A stretch of DNA of 64,000 bases from Pseudomonas sp. B21-040 (GTDB lineage: Bacteria > Pseudomonadota > Gammaproteobacteria > Pseudomonadales > Pseudomonadaceae), in assembly GCF_024748695.1 (NCBI RefSeq), contig NZ_CP087176.1, positions 6,565,501-6,629,500 of the forward strand, in the 5' to 3' direction. A model generated the notes under the pieces. It saw nothing but the letters and a program-made list of their open reading frames with translations, had not been told where the DNA came from and made no database searches. This document shows positions 53,834-63,563 of the stretch, piece after piece. How positions within the stretch are numbered: the stretch's first letter is position 1; each line of letters begins with the position of its first letter. The translations under genes were made by a program, and so were the position numbers.

Positions 53834-53869
53834 ACCCCAACAATAACGACTGAATGGAGTGCCGCATTG

Positions 53870-54862
53870 ATGAGTGACATAACCTTATTGAGCGAAGCGG
53901 ATCTGCGTGCCTGTGTGGCACTAGACTTGCCGAGCATCGAAGCTATCGAACAAGCCTTTGTGCTGCTGGCCACGGCAGCGGTGGCAATGCCGCCGATCCT
54001 GCGTCTGGACATCCCCGAGCACAATGGCGAAGTGGACGTGAAGACTGCATACCTGCCGGGCCTGGAGCGTTTTGCGATCAAGGTCAGTCCGGGTTTTTTC
54101 GACAATCCGAAACTGGGCCTACCGAGTCTCAACGGCATGATGATGTTGCTTTCGGCGCGCACCGGTTTGCTCGACGCCTTGCTGCTGGACAACGGTTATC
54201 TGACCGCCGTACGCACAGCCGCGGCGGGCGCCGTGGCGGCTCGAGCCCTGTCCCGGGTCGACAGTTGCAGCGTAGCGCTGATCGGTGCCGGCGAGCAGGC
54301 CGCGTTGCAGCTTCAGGCGTTGCGTTTGGTTCGGCCGATTGAATCCGTTCAAGTCTGGGCACGCGACAGCGCCAAGGCCAAAGACTTCAGCACCGAGCTG
54401 GCGCGCGACAGCGGTCTGACGGTCACGCCTTGCGCTAGCATCGACGAGGCCATGACCGGCGTGGACATTGCGATCACCTGCACCCCGAGCCGTGAACCGC
54501 TGATCGAAGCGCGCCACTTGCACCCCGGCTTGCACATCACCGCCATGGGTTCGGATGCCGAACACAAAAATGAAATTTCTCCCCAAGCGTTGGCCAAGGT
54601 CGACCGCTACGTGGCGGATCGCTTGAGCCAAACACGAATCCTCGGCGAGTTGCATCACGCTCTGGCGGCCGGTGTTATTACCGACGAATCGGGCTTGGCC
54701 GAATTGGGGCAAGTGCTCGCGGGCCAGCACCCGGGTCGGACCAGCGATGCGCAAGTCACCTTGTGCGACCTCACCGGAACCGGCGCCCAGGACACCGCCA
54801 TGGCCAATCTGGCCTTCGAGCGCGCGCGCTCGGCCGGCAAGGGTTTTCAGTTCGGTAGCTAA
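53870..54862 (+). CDS. eutC: Ectoine utilisation protein EutC (ornithine cyclodeaminase family)
   Basis: 330 aa from ATG 53870. Ornithine cyclodeaminase/mu-crystallin fold: DVKTAYLPGLERFAIKVSPG, LLDNGYLTAVRTAAAGAVAA, NAD-binding VALIGAGEQAALQLQALRLV and TCTPSREPLIEARHLHPGLH. Thought to act with EutB on hydroxyectoine as a reductase. The gap to doeA is 43 bases. Confidence 0.9.
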   Translation: MSDITLLSEADLRACVALDLPSIEAIEQAFVLLATAAVAMPPILRLDIPEHNGEVDVKTAYLPGLERFAIKVSPGFFDNPKLGLPSLNGMMMLLSARTGLLDALLLDNGYLTAVRTAAAGAVAARALSRVDSCSVALIGAGEQAALQLQALRLVRPIESVQVWARDSAKAKDFSTELARDSGLTVTPCASIDEAMTGVDIAITCTPSREPLIEARHLHPGLHITAMGSDAEHKNEISPQALAKVDRYVADRLSQTRILGELHHALAAGVITDESGLAELGQVLAGQHPGRTSDAQVTLCDLTGTGAQDTAMANLAFERARSAGKGFQFGS

Positions 54863-54905
54863 TCCACTTTTTTCATCCGTGCGTCATTTATCAGAGGGCA
54901 TGTGC

Positions 54906-56096
54906 ATGTCTCAGATAGTCGTCAATCTCCCGTTCGAACGGGAGGAATACGCCCAGCGTCTGGCCAAGGTTCGAGCGGCCATGCAGGTTCAGGGCATCGA
55001 GCTGTTGCTGGTCACCGATCCGTCGAACATGGCCTGGTTGACCGGCTATGACGGTTGGTCGTTTTACGTTCACCAATGCGTGTTGTTGGCGCTCGACGGC
55101 GAGCCGGTCTGGTTCGGTCGCGGGCAAGACGCCAACGGCGCCAAGCGCACGGTGTTCATGCAGCACGAGAACATCGTCGGTTACCCGGACATCTACGTGC
55201 AGTCCCGGGAACGCCATCCGATGGATTACCTTTCGCGGGAAGTCATCAGTGCCCGGGGTTGGGACGCGCTGACCATCGGCGTGGAAATGGATAACTATTA
55301 TTTCAGCGCCGCCGCGTATTTGTCGCTGCAGAAAAACCTGCCGCAGGCCAAGCTGATCGACGCGGTCGGGTTGGTGAACTGGCAGAGGGCGATCAAGTCG
55401 CCCCAGGAAATCGCTTACATGCGCATCGCTGCGCGCATCGTCGAAAACATGCACGGGCGGATCCTCGAACGGATCGAGCCGGGCATGCGCAAAAATGAAC
55501 TGGTGGCTGAAATCTACAGCAGCGGGATCCTCGGCGCTGACGGTCATGGCGGCGATTACCCGGCCATCGTGCCGCTATTGCCCACGGGTGCCGACGCCAG
55601 CGCGCCGCACCTGACCTGGGACGATTCGCCGTTCGAAAAAGGCGCCGGGACCTTCTTTGAAATCGCCGGTTGCTACAAGCGTTATCACTGTCCGCTGTCG
55701 CGCACGATCTATTTGGGCAAACCTCCACAGCACTTCCTCGACGGCGAAAAAGCCGTGGTCGAAGGCATCGCCGCAGGACTGGAAGCAGCCAAACCGGGCA
55801 ATACCACCGGCGACATCGCTGTGGCGTTTTTCAAAGTGTTGGAGAAATTCGGCATCCACAAGGACAGCCGTTGTGGCTACCCGATCGGGATCAGCTATCC
55901 GCCAGACTGGGGCGAACGCACCATGAGCCTGCGTCCCGGCGACACCAGCGTGTTGCAGCCGGGCATGACTTTCCACTTCATGCCGGGCCTGTGGATGGAC
56001 GATTGGGGGCTAGAAATCACCGAAAGCATTCTGATCACCGAAACCGGCGTCGAGACGCTGTGCAACGTGCCACGCCAACTGTTCGTGAAGGATTGA
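54906..56096 (+). CDS. doeA: Ectoine hydrolase DoeA
   Basis: 396 aa from ATG 54906, chosen because agaggg is spaced correctly from it (ATG 54900 is too close). Creatinase/M24 pita-bread fold: N-terminal domain with MAWLTGYDGWSFYVHQ, catalytic domain with GADGHGGDYPAIVPL, FFEIAGCYKRYHCPLSR and GMTFHFMPGLWMDDWGLEIT. It opens the ectoine ring to N-acetyl-diaminobutyrate. The next gene starts 3 bases after the stop. Confidence 0.93.
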   Translation: MSQIVVNLPFEREEYAQRLAKVRAAMQVQGIELLLVTDPSNMAWLTGYDGWSFYVHQCVLLALDGEPVWFGRGQDANGAKRTVFMQHENIVGYPDIYVQSRERHPMDYLSREVISARGWDALTIGVEMDNYYFSAAAYLSLQKNLPQAKLIDAVGLVNWQRAIKSPQEIAYMRIAARIVENMHGRILERIEPGMRKNELVAEIYSSGILGADGHGGDYPAIVPLLPTGADASAPHLTWDDSPFEKGAGTFFEIAGCYKRYHCPLSRTIYLGKPPQHFLDGEKAVVEGIAAGLEAAKPGNTTGDIAVAFFKVLEKFGIHKDSRCGYPIGISYPPDWGERTMSLRPGDTSVLQPGMTFHFMPGLWMDDWGLEITESILITETGVETLCNVPRQLFVKD

Positions 56097-56099
56097 GCC

Positions 56100-57101
56100 A
56101 TGAGCGACCTGCCTGACAACCCGATCAGCGCCACGGTGGATTTTGCCCGCGAAGGCGTGCAGCACGGGTTCCTCAAATTGCCGTACTCCCGGGACGACTC
56201 GGCCTGGGGCGCGGTGATGATTCCGGTCACGGTGATTCAGCGCGGTCAGGGTCCGACCGCGCTGCTTACCGGCGGTAACCACGGTGACGAATACGAAGGC
56301 CCGGTGGCGCTGAGCAAACTGGCCCAGGGCCTGACGGCCGCCGATGTCACGGGGCGGGTGATTATCGTCCCGTTCATGAACACCCCGGCGTTCCATGCCG
56401 GTCGGCGCACGTCGCCGATCGACAAGGGCAATCTGAATCGCAGTTTCCCCGGTAAGCCGGACGGCACCGTGACCGAGAAAATCGCCGATTACTTCAACCG
56501 GACCTTGTTGCCCTTGGCCGACATCGTGCTGGATATCCATTCCGGTGGCCGCACCCTGGACTTCCTGCCTTTCGCGGCTTGTCATGTGCTGCCCGACAAG
56601 AACCAGCAAGAGCAATGTGAAGCCGCTATGCGCGCCTTCAATGCGCCTTACAGCATGCGCATGCTGGAGCTCGATGCCGGGTCGATGTACGACACCGCCG
56701 CCGAGCGTCAGGGCAAAGTTTTTGTCACGACCGAACTGGGTGGCGGTGGTTCGTCCACGGCGCGCAGTGTGGCGATTGCCGAGCGCGGGGTGCGCAATCT
56801 GCTGGTGCATGCGGGGATTCTCGAAGGTGAGATCCAGACCACGGAGTCAATCATGCTCGACATGCCCGATGCCAATTGCTTCATCGACAGCGAACACGAT
56901 GGCTTGCTGGAAATGTGCCGCGATCTGGGCGATAACGTGAGAGAAGGAGACGTGATTGCCCGCGTTTACGACGCTACCCGTAGCGGCGTCGCCCCGGTGG
57001 AATATCGCGCGGCCCGCAGCGGGCTGCTGGCGGCGCGCCACTTTCCCGGAGTGGTGCAGTGCGGCGATATCATTGCAGTCATCGCCGATGTATTGACCTG
57101 A
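56100..57101 (+). CDS. doeB: N-alpha-acetyl-L-2,4-diaminobutyrate deacetylase DoeB
   Basis: 333 aa zinc deacylase of the AstE/M14 type. Zn ligands in TGGNHGDEYEGP (His, Glu) and DIVLDIHSGGRT (His); RTSPIDKGNLNRSFPG is the substrate-binding segment; the C-terminal Glu lies in VTTELGGGGSST. It removes acetate to give 2,4-diaminobutyrate. Coupled to doeA (3-base gap). A REP pair follows before doeX. Confidence 0.93.
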   Translation: MSDLPDNPISATVDFAREGVQHGFLKLPYSRDDSAWGAVMIPVTVIQRGQGPTALLTGGNHGDEYEGPVALSKLAQGLTAADVTGRVIIVPFMNTPAFHAGRRTSPIDKGNLNRSFPGKPDGTVTEKIADYFNRTLLPLADIVLDIHSGGRTLDFLPFAACHVLPDKNQQEQCEAAMRAFNAPYSMRMLELDAGSMYDTAAERQGKVFVTTELGGGGSSTARSVAIAERGVRNLLVHAGILEGEIQTTESIMLDMPDANCFIDSEHDGLLEMCRDLGDNVREGDVIARVYDATRSGVAPVEYRAARSGLLAARHFPGVVQCGDIIAVIADVLT

Positions 57102-57109
57102 TCTAAAAA

Positions 57110-57202
57110 CCTGTGGGAGCGAGCCTGCTCGCGATTGCGGCGTTACATCTCTCATTGATGTGACTGAAATATCGCTATCGCGAGCAGGCTCGCTCCCACA
57201 GG
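57110..57202. repeat. REP pair inside the doe cluster
   Basis: Inverted units cctgtgggagcgagcctgct and agcaggctcgctcccacagg between doeB and doeX. It may lower read-through or stabilise the upstream message. Confidence 0.9.
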
Positions 57203-57234
57203 TTTGTCCTACTCATTCAGGAGATCCTCGACCC

Positions 57235-57714
57235 ATGCACAAGCTCGATCGCTATGACCTGAAAATCCTGCGAATCCTCGCCGAAGACGGTCGGATCACC
57301 AAGTCGAGCTTGGCCGAGGCGATCAATCTCTCGGTGACCCCGGCGTGGGAGCGGGTTCGCAAGTTGGAGTCGCTTGGGCTGATAAAGGGCTACCGGGCAC
57401 TGATCGACTGGAACGCGGTGTTCAAAAGCCAGCAGGTGCTGGTGGAAATCACCCTAGCCCGACACACCGCCCAGGACATGCGGCGGTTCGAACAACGCAT
57501 GAACGAGGCCGCCGAAGTGGCATTCTGTTACGCCACCGGTGGCGGTGTTGATTACATGGCGATGATCCAGGCGCCGGACATTGACCATTACCAGCGTTTT
57601 ATCGACCAGTTGTTGCTCGATGACCTAGGCATCGAGCGCTACTTCACCTATATCGTCACTAAAACCATCAAGACCGCGGGTGCCTTGCCGGCCGAGCTGG
57701 CGCAAGAGCCATAA
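57235..57714 (+). CDS. doeX: Lrp/AsnC-family regulator DoeX
   Basis: 159 aa from ATG 57235 (ribosome site aggagatcc). HTH at residues 5-55 (RYDLKILRILAEDGRITKSS, then LAEAINLSVTPAWERVRKLE) and a RAM effector domain. The gene is regularly found in doe clusters, where it is taken as a local regulator. The preceding REP pair suggests partly separate expression. Confidence 0.9.
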   Translation: MHKLDRYDLKILRILAEDGRITKSSLAEAINLSVTPAWERVRKLESLGLIKGYRALIDWNAVFKSQQVLVEITLARHTAQDMRRFEQRMNEAAEVAFCYATGGGVDYMAMIQAPDIDHYQRFIDQLLLDDLGIERYFTYIVTKTIKTAGALPAELAQEP

Positions 57715-57859
57715 ACCGAGGCAAAACCATCACCGCAAAAAGCCTCTGTTTGCCGACGTTCAATCAGAAAAAACCTGTCGTTACACCCCGCCAAACGCCA
57801 ACTCATCTTGGCTGCGCTGCCCTAGCATGGATTCACGCACACGGTTTGGAGTGAACGCC

Positions 57860-59332
57860 ATGACATACAAACATCCGCTGTTGTTCAAAGCACTTTGCTA
57901 CGTAGACGGCCATTGGGTCCACAGTGACAGCGGCCATAGCGTCGCCGTGCACAATCCGGCCGATCAGAAGTTAATCGGTCATGTGCCGATGCTCGATCAG
58001 CCTCAGATCATCGCCGCCGTAGATGCCGCACACCGGGCGTTTTCAGCCTGGAGTGAACAAAGCCTCGATGACCGCGGAACGATTCTGCGGCGCTGGGCGG
58101 CGTTGATCCTTGAGCATCAGGAAGACCTGGCGCGGATTCTCAGCCAGGAACAAGGCAAGCCCCTGGCCGAATCACGCGGCGAAATCGCCTACGCCGCCAG
58201 TTTCATTCCATGGTTTGCCGAAGAAGCGCGGCGCCTTTACGGGCAGAACATCCCCAGCCATATCCCCGGCGCGCATCTGGGCACGATCAAGGAACCGGTT
58301 GGCGTCTGTGCACTGCTGACGCCGTGGAATTTTCCTTCGGCGATGATCACCCGCAAAGCCGCCGCCGCATTGGCCGCCGGTTGCACTGTGGTCATCAAAC
58401 CGGCCCACGAAACACCGTATTCGGCATTGGCCCTGGCGCAACTGGCAGAAGAGGCGGGCTTCCCGGCCGGCGTGTTCAACGTGGTGCTGGGCGAACCGCA
58501 AATGACCATGCAAACCCTGGTGCAGGACACTCGCGTGCGTTCGGTCAGCTTCACCGGCTCGACCCGGGTCGGCAAGTTGGTGCTGCAAGCGGCGGCCCAG
58601 GACGTGAAGACAGTGTCGCTGGAACTGGGCGGAAACGCGCCGTTTATTGTCTGCGCCGATGCCGATCTGGATCTGGCGGTGAAAGTCGCGGTAGAGGCCA
58701 AGTTCCAGACCTCGGGCCAGGATTGCTGCGCGGCCAATCGGATTATGGTCGAACGCTCGATTTATCCGGCGTTCCTCAGCCGCTTTGCCTCTGCGGTGCG
58801 CGAACTGCGGGTCGGCCCGGCACTGGTGGGTGATCAAGAGCAAAGCGTCGACATCGGCCCGCTGATGCATCAGGCCGCCTTCGATGTGACCGCCGAGCGT
58901 GTGGCTGATGCGCTGAAGCTGGGCGCGCAACGTCTGGTGGGCGGCGAAGCGCATGCCCTCGGCGGATTGTTCTATCAGCCGACGGTGCTGGCCGACGTTA
59001 CGCCGCAGATGCGTATCTACCGCGAAGAGAATTTCGCGCCGATTGCTGGCGTCATGCCTTTCGACACCCTCGAGCAAGCCATCGAAATGGCCAACGACAC
59101 CGAATACGGTCTGGCTGCCTACATTTGTTCCAACCGCCTGGACCTAATCTACCCCCTGATTCGCCGCCTCGACCACGCCATGGTCGCAGTCAATGGCGTC
59201 AAGTTCACCGGCCATCCGATCCCGTTCGGTGGCATGAAAGCCTCGGGGCTGGGCCGCGAGGGCGGTACCGAGGGCTTCGAAGCCTTTGTCGAAACCAAAT
59301 ACTTTTGCCTGCACCATCAAGGCCAGTTCTAA
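57860..59332 (+). CDS. doeC: Aspartate-semialdehyde dehydrogenase DoeC (ALDH family, GabD-like)
   Basis: 490 aa from ATG 57860. ALDH superfamily: NAD-binding LTPWNFPSAMITRKAAAALA, FTGSTRVGKLV, catalytic Glu in VSLELGGNAPFIV, and nucleophile Cys in TSGQDCCAANRIM. Closest in look to succinate-semialdehyde dehydrogenases; the doe context points to aspartate semialdehyde to aspartate, the last step. doeD follows after 11 bases. Confidence 0.9.
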   Translation: MTYKHPLLFKALCYVDGHWVHSDSGHSVAVHNPADQKLIGHVPMLDQPQIIAAVDAAHRAFSAWSEQSLDDRGTILRRWAALILEHQEDLARILSQEQGKPLAESRGEIAYAASFIPWFAEEARRLYGQNIPSHIPGAHLGTIKEPVGVCALLTPWNFPSAMITRKAAAALAAGCTVVIKPAHETPYSALALAQLAEEAGFPAGVFNVVLGEPQMTMQTLVQDTRVRSVSFTGSTRVGKLVLQAAAQDVKTVSLELGGNAPFIVCADADLDLAVKVAVEAKFQTSGQDCCAANRIMVERSIYPAFLSRFASAVRELRVGPALVGDQEQSVDIGPLMHQAAFDVTAERVADALKLGAQRLVGGEAHALGGLFYQPTVLADVTPQMRIYREENFAPIAGVMPFDTLEQAIEMANDTEYGLAAYICSNRLDLIYPLIRRLDHAMVAVNGVKFTGHPIPFGGMKASGLGREGGTEGFEAFVETKYFCLHHQGQF

Positions 59333-59343
59333 GGAGATCCGCC

Positions 59344-60729
59344 ATGAGCCAAAAACTCGATTCGTTGTTCGAACAAGACCGTGCGCACTTCATGCACCCG
59401 TCGACCCATGCCCATGACCACGCCAGCGGCACGCTCAAGGGACGCATCATCAAGAGCGCGTCAGGCATTCGTATCCGCGACCACGAAGGCCGCGAATTCA
59501 TCGACGCCTTTGCCGGGTTGTACTGCGTGAATATCGGCTACGGCCGCACCGAAGTCGCCGATGCGATCTACAAGCAGGCCAAGGAGCTGGCCTATTACCA
59601 CACCTATGTCGGGCACTCGACCGAAGCGATCATCGAGCTGTCGAGCCGCATCATCGACTGGGCGCCGGAGGGCATGAAAAAAGTCTACTACGGCCTGTCC
59701 GGTTCCGACGCTAACGAAACCCAGATCAAACTGGTGCGTTACTACAACAACGTATTGGGTCGCCCGGAGAAGAAGAAAATCATCTCCCGTGATCGCGGTT
59801 ATCACGGCTCGGGCATCATGACCGGCAGCCTAACCGGCCTGCCGACGTTCCATCAGCATTTCGACCTGCCGGCGGAGGGCGTCAAACATACCGTTTGTCC
59901 GCACTGGTACCGCAAGGCACCGGTGGGTATGGATGAAGCAGCTTTCGTGCGCTATTGCGCCGACGAGTTGGAGAAAATGATCCTGGCCGAAGGGCCGGAC
60001 ACCGTCGCCGCATTTATCGGCGAACCGCTGATGGGCACCGGCGGCATCATCGTTCCGCCGGCTGGCTACTGGGCCGCCATACAAGCGGTGTTGAACAAGT
60101 ATGACGTGTTGTTGATCGCCGACGAAGTGGTCTGCGCCTTCGGTCGCCTGGGTTCGAAGATGGGCAGCCAGCGCTACGGCATGCGTCCGGACCTGATCAC
60201 TACGGCCAAAGGCCTGACCAGTGCCTATGCGCCTTTATCTGCAGTGATTGTCGGTGAAAAAGTCTGGGACGTGATCGAAAAAGCCTCCCAATCTCAAGGT
60301 GCCATGGGGCATGGCTGGACGTACTCGGGGCATCCGATCTGCGCGGCGGCGGCCTTGGCCAACCTCGACATCCTGGAGCGGGAAAACCTGACAGCCAACG
60401 CAGAGAAGGTTGGCAGTTATCTGAATCGTCGGTTGCGGGAAGTATTGGAAGGTCATCCGCTGGTAGGCGAAGTGCGTGGCGACGGCATGCTTGCCGCAGT
60501 CGAGTTCATGGCCGATCGTGAGCAACGCACACCATTCGATGCTGCATTGAAGATCGGTCCGAAAGTATCGGCAGCCTGTCTTGAACGCGGAATGATTGCC
60601 CGAGCGATGCCCCATGGCGACATTCTCGGCTTTGCACCACCGTTGATCTTGACCGAGGAGGAGGCCGACCTGATAGTCGACATCACCAAAAGTGCGGTCG
60701 ATCACGTGGCCAGCGAGATACTGGGCTAA
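59344..60729 (+). CDS. doeD: Diaminobutyrate transaminase DoeD
   Basis: 461 aa from ATG 59344 with ribosome site aaggagatc. Class III aminotransferase: YYGLSGSDANETQIKLVRYY, RGYHGSGIMTGSLTG, LLIADEVVCAFGRLG, and PLP Lys in ITTAKGLTSAYAPL. It turns 2,4-diaminobutyrate into aspartate semialdehyde, the substrate of DoeC. Last gene of the plus-strand operon; a terminator follows. Confidence 0.92.
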   Translation: MSQKLDSLFEQDRAHFMHPSTHAHDHASGTLKGRIIKSASGIRIRDHEGREFIDAFAGLYCVNIGYGRTEVADAIYKQAKELAYYHTYVGHSTEAIIELSSRIIDWAPEGMKKVYYGLSGSDANETQIKLVRYYNNVLGRPEKKKIISRDRGYHGSGIMTGSLTGLPTFHQHFDLPAEGVKHTVCPHWYRKAPVGMDEAAFVRYCADELEKMILAEGPDTVAAFIGEPLMGTGGIIVPPAGYWAAIQAVLNKYDVLLIADEVVCAFGRLGSKMGSQRYGMRPDLITTAKGLTSAYAPLSAVIVGEKVWDVIEKASQSQGAMGHGWTYSGHPICAAAALANLDILERENLTANAEKVGSYLNRRLREVLEGHPLVGEVRGDGMLAAVEFMADREQRTPFDAALKIGPKVSAACLERGMIARAMPHGDILGFAPPLILTEEEADLIVDITKSAVDHVASEILG

Positions 60730-60756
60730 GCCTTGCCGCTCATCCCTCCCTCCCCA

Positions 60757-60794
60757 AAAAACCGTTCGATCCTTCACCGTTCGGGTGGTTTTTT
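60757..60794 (+). terminator. Terminator after doeD
   Basis: Short stem cacc/ggtg within a wider aaaaaacc/ggtttttt pairing, ending in T6; 28 bases past the doeD stop. Confidence 0.75.
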
Positions 60795-61124
60795 GTATCG
60801 CCAGTTTTGGCCTTATCGTGAATAAACTGCGAATAGAAGATTGTGACTACATAAACTCATTTTGGGAGTAAGGAGGCCCGGAGATGAACTGCTGAAGGCC
60901 CATCGAATGACTGCTTTTGGCCGATACTGCCCTTGCAACAGACTTCCATCTAAAGTGGATATCCGCATTAAGGTTGTTTAACTGACTGTCGTAGATCTTG
61001 TACACGATGCGAAGCAGATCTAATACGAAATGCGTCAGTCAGCAGAGTAATCCCTGATCGAAACCTGCTGACTGAGCTTTAATTGACTGATTTCGTGTTC
61101 AACGCTCTGAATACATTGCAGGAC
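60795..61124. other. Intergenic region with a degenerate dispersed repeat
   Basis: 330 bases without a gene between the ectoine cluster and the ABC transporter operon. A decayed half of the dispersed palindrome is visible (tgactgcttttggccgatac at 60908-60927 and aagtggatatccgca near 60953-60967). Confidence 0.55.
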
Positions 61125-61916
61125 TTAGTGCCCCAGTATTTTCGATAGAAAAAGCTTTGCCCGCTCTGACGATGCCCCGTTGAAAAACGCCTCAGACGAC
61201 GTGTCATCAATGATCACCCCTTCCTCCATGAAAACCACCCGGTCTGCCACACGCCGAGCGAAGCCCATTTCATGAGTGACTACCATCATTGTCATACCGT
61301 CCTTCGCTAGCGACACCATCACGTCCAGTACCTCGTTAATCATCTCAGGGTCCAGCGCCGAGGTGGGCTCATCGAAGAGCATGATGACGGGATCCATCGA
61401 TAACGCCCGGGCGATAGCAACACGCTGCTGCTGACCACCTGAGAGCTGTGCCGGATACTTGTGGGCATGTGCGCTGAGGCCGACACGTTCAAGCAATGCC
61501 AGAGCTTTGGTTTTTGCATCGGCTGTCGCACGATTGAGCACCTTGGTTTGTGGCAACGTCAGGTTCTCGATGATGGACATATGGGGGAACAGCTCGAAAT
61601 GCTGAAACACCATACCGACTTGCTGGCGCAATTTTGGCAGATCCGTTTTTGCACTGCCGATCGACTGCCCATTCACCAGGATCTCGCCTTTCTGAAAAGA
61701 CTCCAGACCATTGACCGTCTTTATCAATGTCGACTTGCCTGAACCCGACGGCCCGCACACCACGACAATTTCGCCTTTGCTGACTTGGGTCGAGCAGTCT
61801 TTGAGTACTTGCAGATTACCGTACCATTTGCTGACGCCCCGCATTCTGATACAGCTGGGCTGAACATCTACAGCGTAGTTTGCGAGCGATGCCACTGCGG
61901 CAATAGTCTGAATCAT
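61125..61916 (-). CDS. Amino-acid-type ABC transporter ATP-binding protein
   Basis: 263 aa from ATG 61916, which overlaps the stop of the arginase-family gene (ATGA). Walker [19 protein letters not shown], signature [15 protein letters not shown], Walker [15 protein letters not shown], switch His in [11 protein letters not shown]. GlnQ/HisP-type. It serves the two permeases encoded at 62901-64000; the binding-protein gene is probably beyond the right edge. Confidence 0.9.
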   Translation of the reverse strand: MIQTIAAVASLANYAVDVQPSCIRMRGVSKWYGNLQVLKDCSTQVSKGEIVVVCGPSGSGKSTLIKTVNGLESFQKGEILVNGQSIGSAKTDLPKLRQQVGMVFQHFELFPHMSIIENLTLPQTKVLNRATADAKTKALALLERVGLSAHAHKYPAQLSGGQQQRVAIARALSMDPVIMLFDEPTSALDPEMINEVLDVMVSLAKDGMTMMVVTHEMGFARRVADRVVFMEEGVIIDDTSSEAFFNGASSERAKLFLSKILGH

Positions 61917-62875
61917 TTGTCGAAATACCCCGCGCGGATAGAGGCGCCGATGAGATTGACAATCAAGCGTCCCGCCGTCACGCATGTCAGGTTGCTTGCG
62001 TTGTCCTTGCCTGGCTGTATTTCAACGATATCCATACCGACTACCCGTCCCTTTTTCACCAAACCGTGGATGAGCTTGCGGGCCTGTAAAAAGGTCACCC
62101 CACCTGGGGCCGGACCATCTACAGCAGGCATAATGGTCGGATCCAGACCATCGGCATCAATGGTCAAGTAGTAGTTCCCACCATCGGGAATACGCGCAAG
62201 CACCGCGTCCATACCGATCTCATGCAATTCGTAGGCACTGATCAACTCCGCACCATACTCGCGCGCCACCTCGAGATCTTCGGGGCGGGCGCTGCCTTGA
62301 GCACGCAGTCCGATCTGGAAAATACGGCCGACATGGGCCATTTCGGAGGCGCGACGTATTGGACTGGACAACCCCTCCTTGATCCCGTTTACGTCGTCGC
62401 GCCAGTCAAGGTGCGCATCGATATGGATGATAGTGATCGGGTCAAGACTGTCGTAGGCCCGTAAAACCGGTGTGGTAATACCATGATCACCACCAAGAAT
62501 GACTGGCAACGCTCCGGCTTTGAGCAGCTGGCGTACGGCCTGCTCGGCACGTACATAGTGCTCACCCGGTTTTGCGACATCTGGCAACACGTCACCACAG
62601 TCGATGAATCGGATATCGGTATGGCCTTGCAGCAATGGGCCATCGATATCGAAATCGTAATGCCGTGGATCACGCACCATACGGTCAGTGAGCTGACGTA
62701 TTGCTAACGGTGCATTAGTCTGGTCGTTGGTATATGAGCGCGGGCCGTAAGGCGAACCAAAAGGCATACCAAGCACTGCAATATCGGCCTGTTTAAGGTT
62801 TTCGAGATCGGTCATCAGTTCTGAATAGAGCAGGGTCTGATGGCTGGTACGTGGAGCGACGGTCAGGTTATTCAT
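61913..62875 (-). CDS. Arginase/agmatinase-family (ureohydrolase) enzyme
   Basis: 320 aa from ATG 62875 ([13 protein letters not shown]). Binuclear Mn site intact: [20 protein letters not shown] and [20 protein letters not shown]. Family members hydrolyse agmatine, guanidinobutyrate, guanidinopropionate, arginine and similar compounds. Substrate cannot be read from sequence. It sits between the ATPase and the permeases of one transporter in the same operon, so it most likely acts on the imported compound (inference). Confidence 0.88.
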   Translation of the reverse strand: MNNLTVAPRTSHQTLLYSELMTDLENLKQADIAVLGMPFGSPYGPRSYTNDQTNAPLAIRQLTDRMVRDPRHYDFDIDGPLLQGHTDIRFIDCGDVLPDVAKPGEHYVRAEQAVRQLLKAGALPVILGGDHGITTPVLRAYDSLDPITIIHIDAHLDWRDDVNGIKEGLSSPIRRASEMAHVGRIFQIGLRAQGSARPEDLEVAREYGAELISAYELHEIGMDAVLARIPDGGNYYLTIDADGLDPTIMPAVDGPAPGGVTFLQARKLIHGLVKKGRVVGMDIVEIQPGKDNASNLTCVTAGRLIVNLIGASIRAGYFDK

Positions 62876-62900
62876 AAAAACTCCAAAATGATGGGATTTT

Positions 62901-63563
62901 CTAGCGATGTCGCCAGTGTCTTTCACGGGCTTCCAGTGCTTGGCCAAGAGCATCGAGGACAATGCTCGACAGCCAATAAAGCAATGCAGCGGTGCCTAAC
63001 ACTTCGAGATAGGCGAAGGTGTCAGCGGTCATCAGGTTGCTCTGATAGGTCAGCTCAGGAAGACTGGTTACCGAGAAGATCGCGGTGTCCTTGAACATCA
63101 TGATGATCAGGCTGGTAGTAGGCGGGATCAGGTAGCTGAAGCTTTGCGGTACGACCACGTAGCGCTGAACCTGCCAGACGGAAAACCCCAGCGACCGCGC
63201 TGCGCGCGCCTGGCCGGCAGGCACGCTCTTCAAGGCAGCACGCAGAATTTCACTGAAATACCCGGCCGTGTAGAACGCAGTGGCACCAATGGCGATCGCA
63301 AACGATGAGGCTTGCACTCCCAGCTGTGGCAGACCGAAAAACAGCAGGTACACCACGATCAGGAATGGAATATTTCGGACAAGTTCGACATAGCAACGAG
63401 CAAACAGCCTTGGCAACCAATGCGGGGCATCGGCCATGTAAGCGAACAGAGCACCGATCAACATCCCTAGCGGAATACCTATGGCACTGACCGTTGCGGT
63501 GATTTTCAGCCCCTGCAGCAATGCGGGGATTGCGTGGCTGATCACTTCAATATCAATGGGCAT
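62901..63563 (-). CDS. Amino-acid-type ABC transporter permease
   Basis: 220 aa, five membrane segments. Visible: ELVRNIPFLIVVYLLFFGLP, the EAA loop GQARAARSLGFSVWQVQRYV, VVPQSFSYLIPPTTSLIIMM and SVTSLPELTYQSNLMTADTF. Its start overlaps the end of the second permease gene by 11 bases; the arginase-family gene follows after 25 bases. Confidence 0.92.
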   Translation of the reverse strand: MPIDIEVISHAIPALLQGLKITATVSAIGIPLGMLIGALFAYMADAPHWLPRLFARCYVELVRNIPFLIVVYLLFFGLPQLGVQASSFAIAIGATAFYTAGYFSEILRAALKSVPAGQARAARSLGFSVWQVQRYVVVPQSFSYLIPPTTSLIIMMFKDTAIFSVTSLPELTYQSNLMTADTFAYLEVLGTAALLYWLSSIVLDALGQALEARERHWRHR

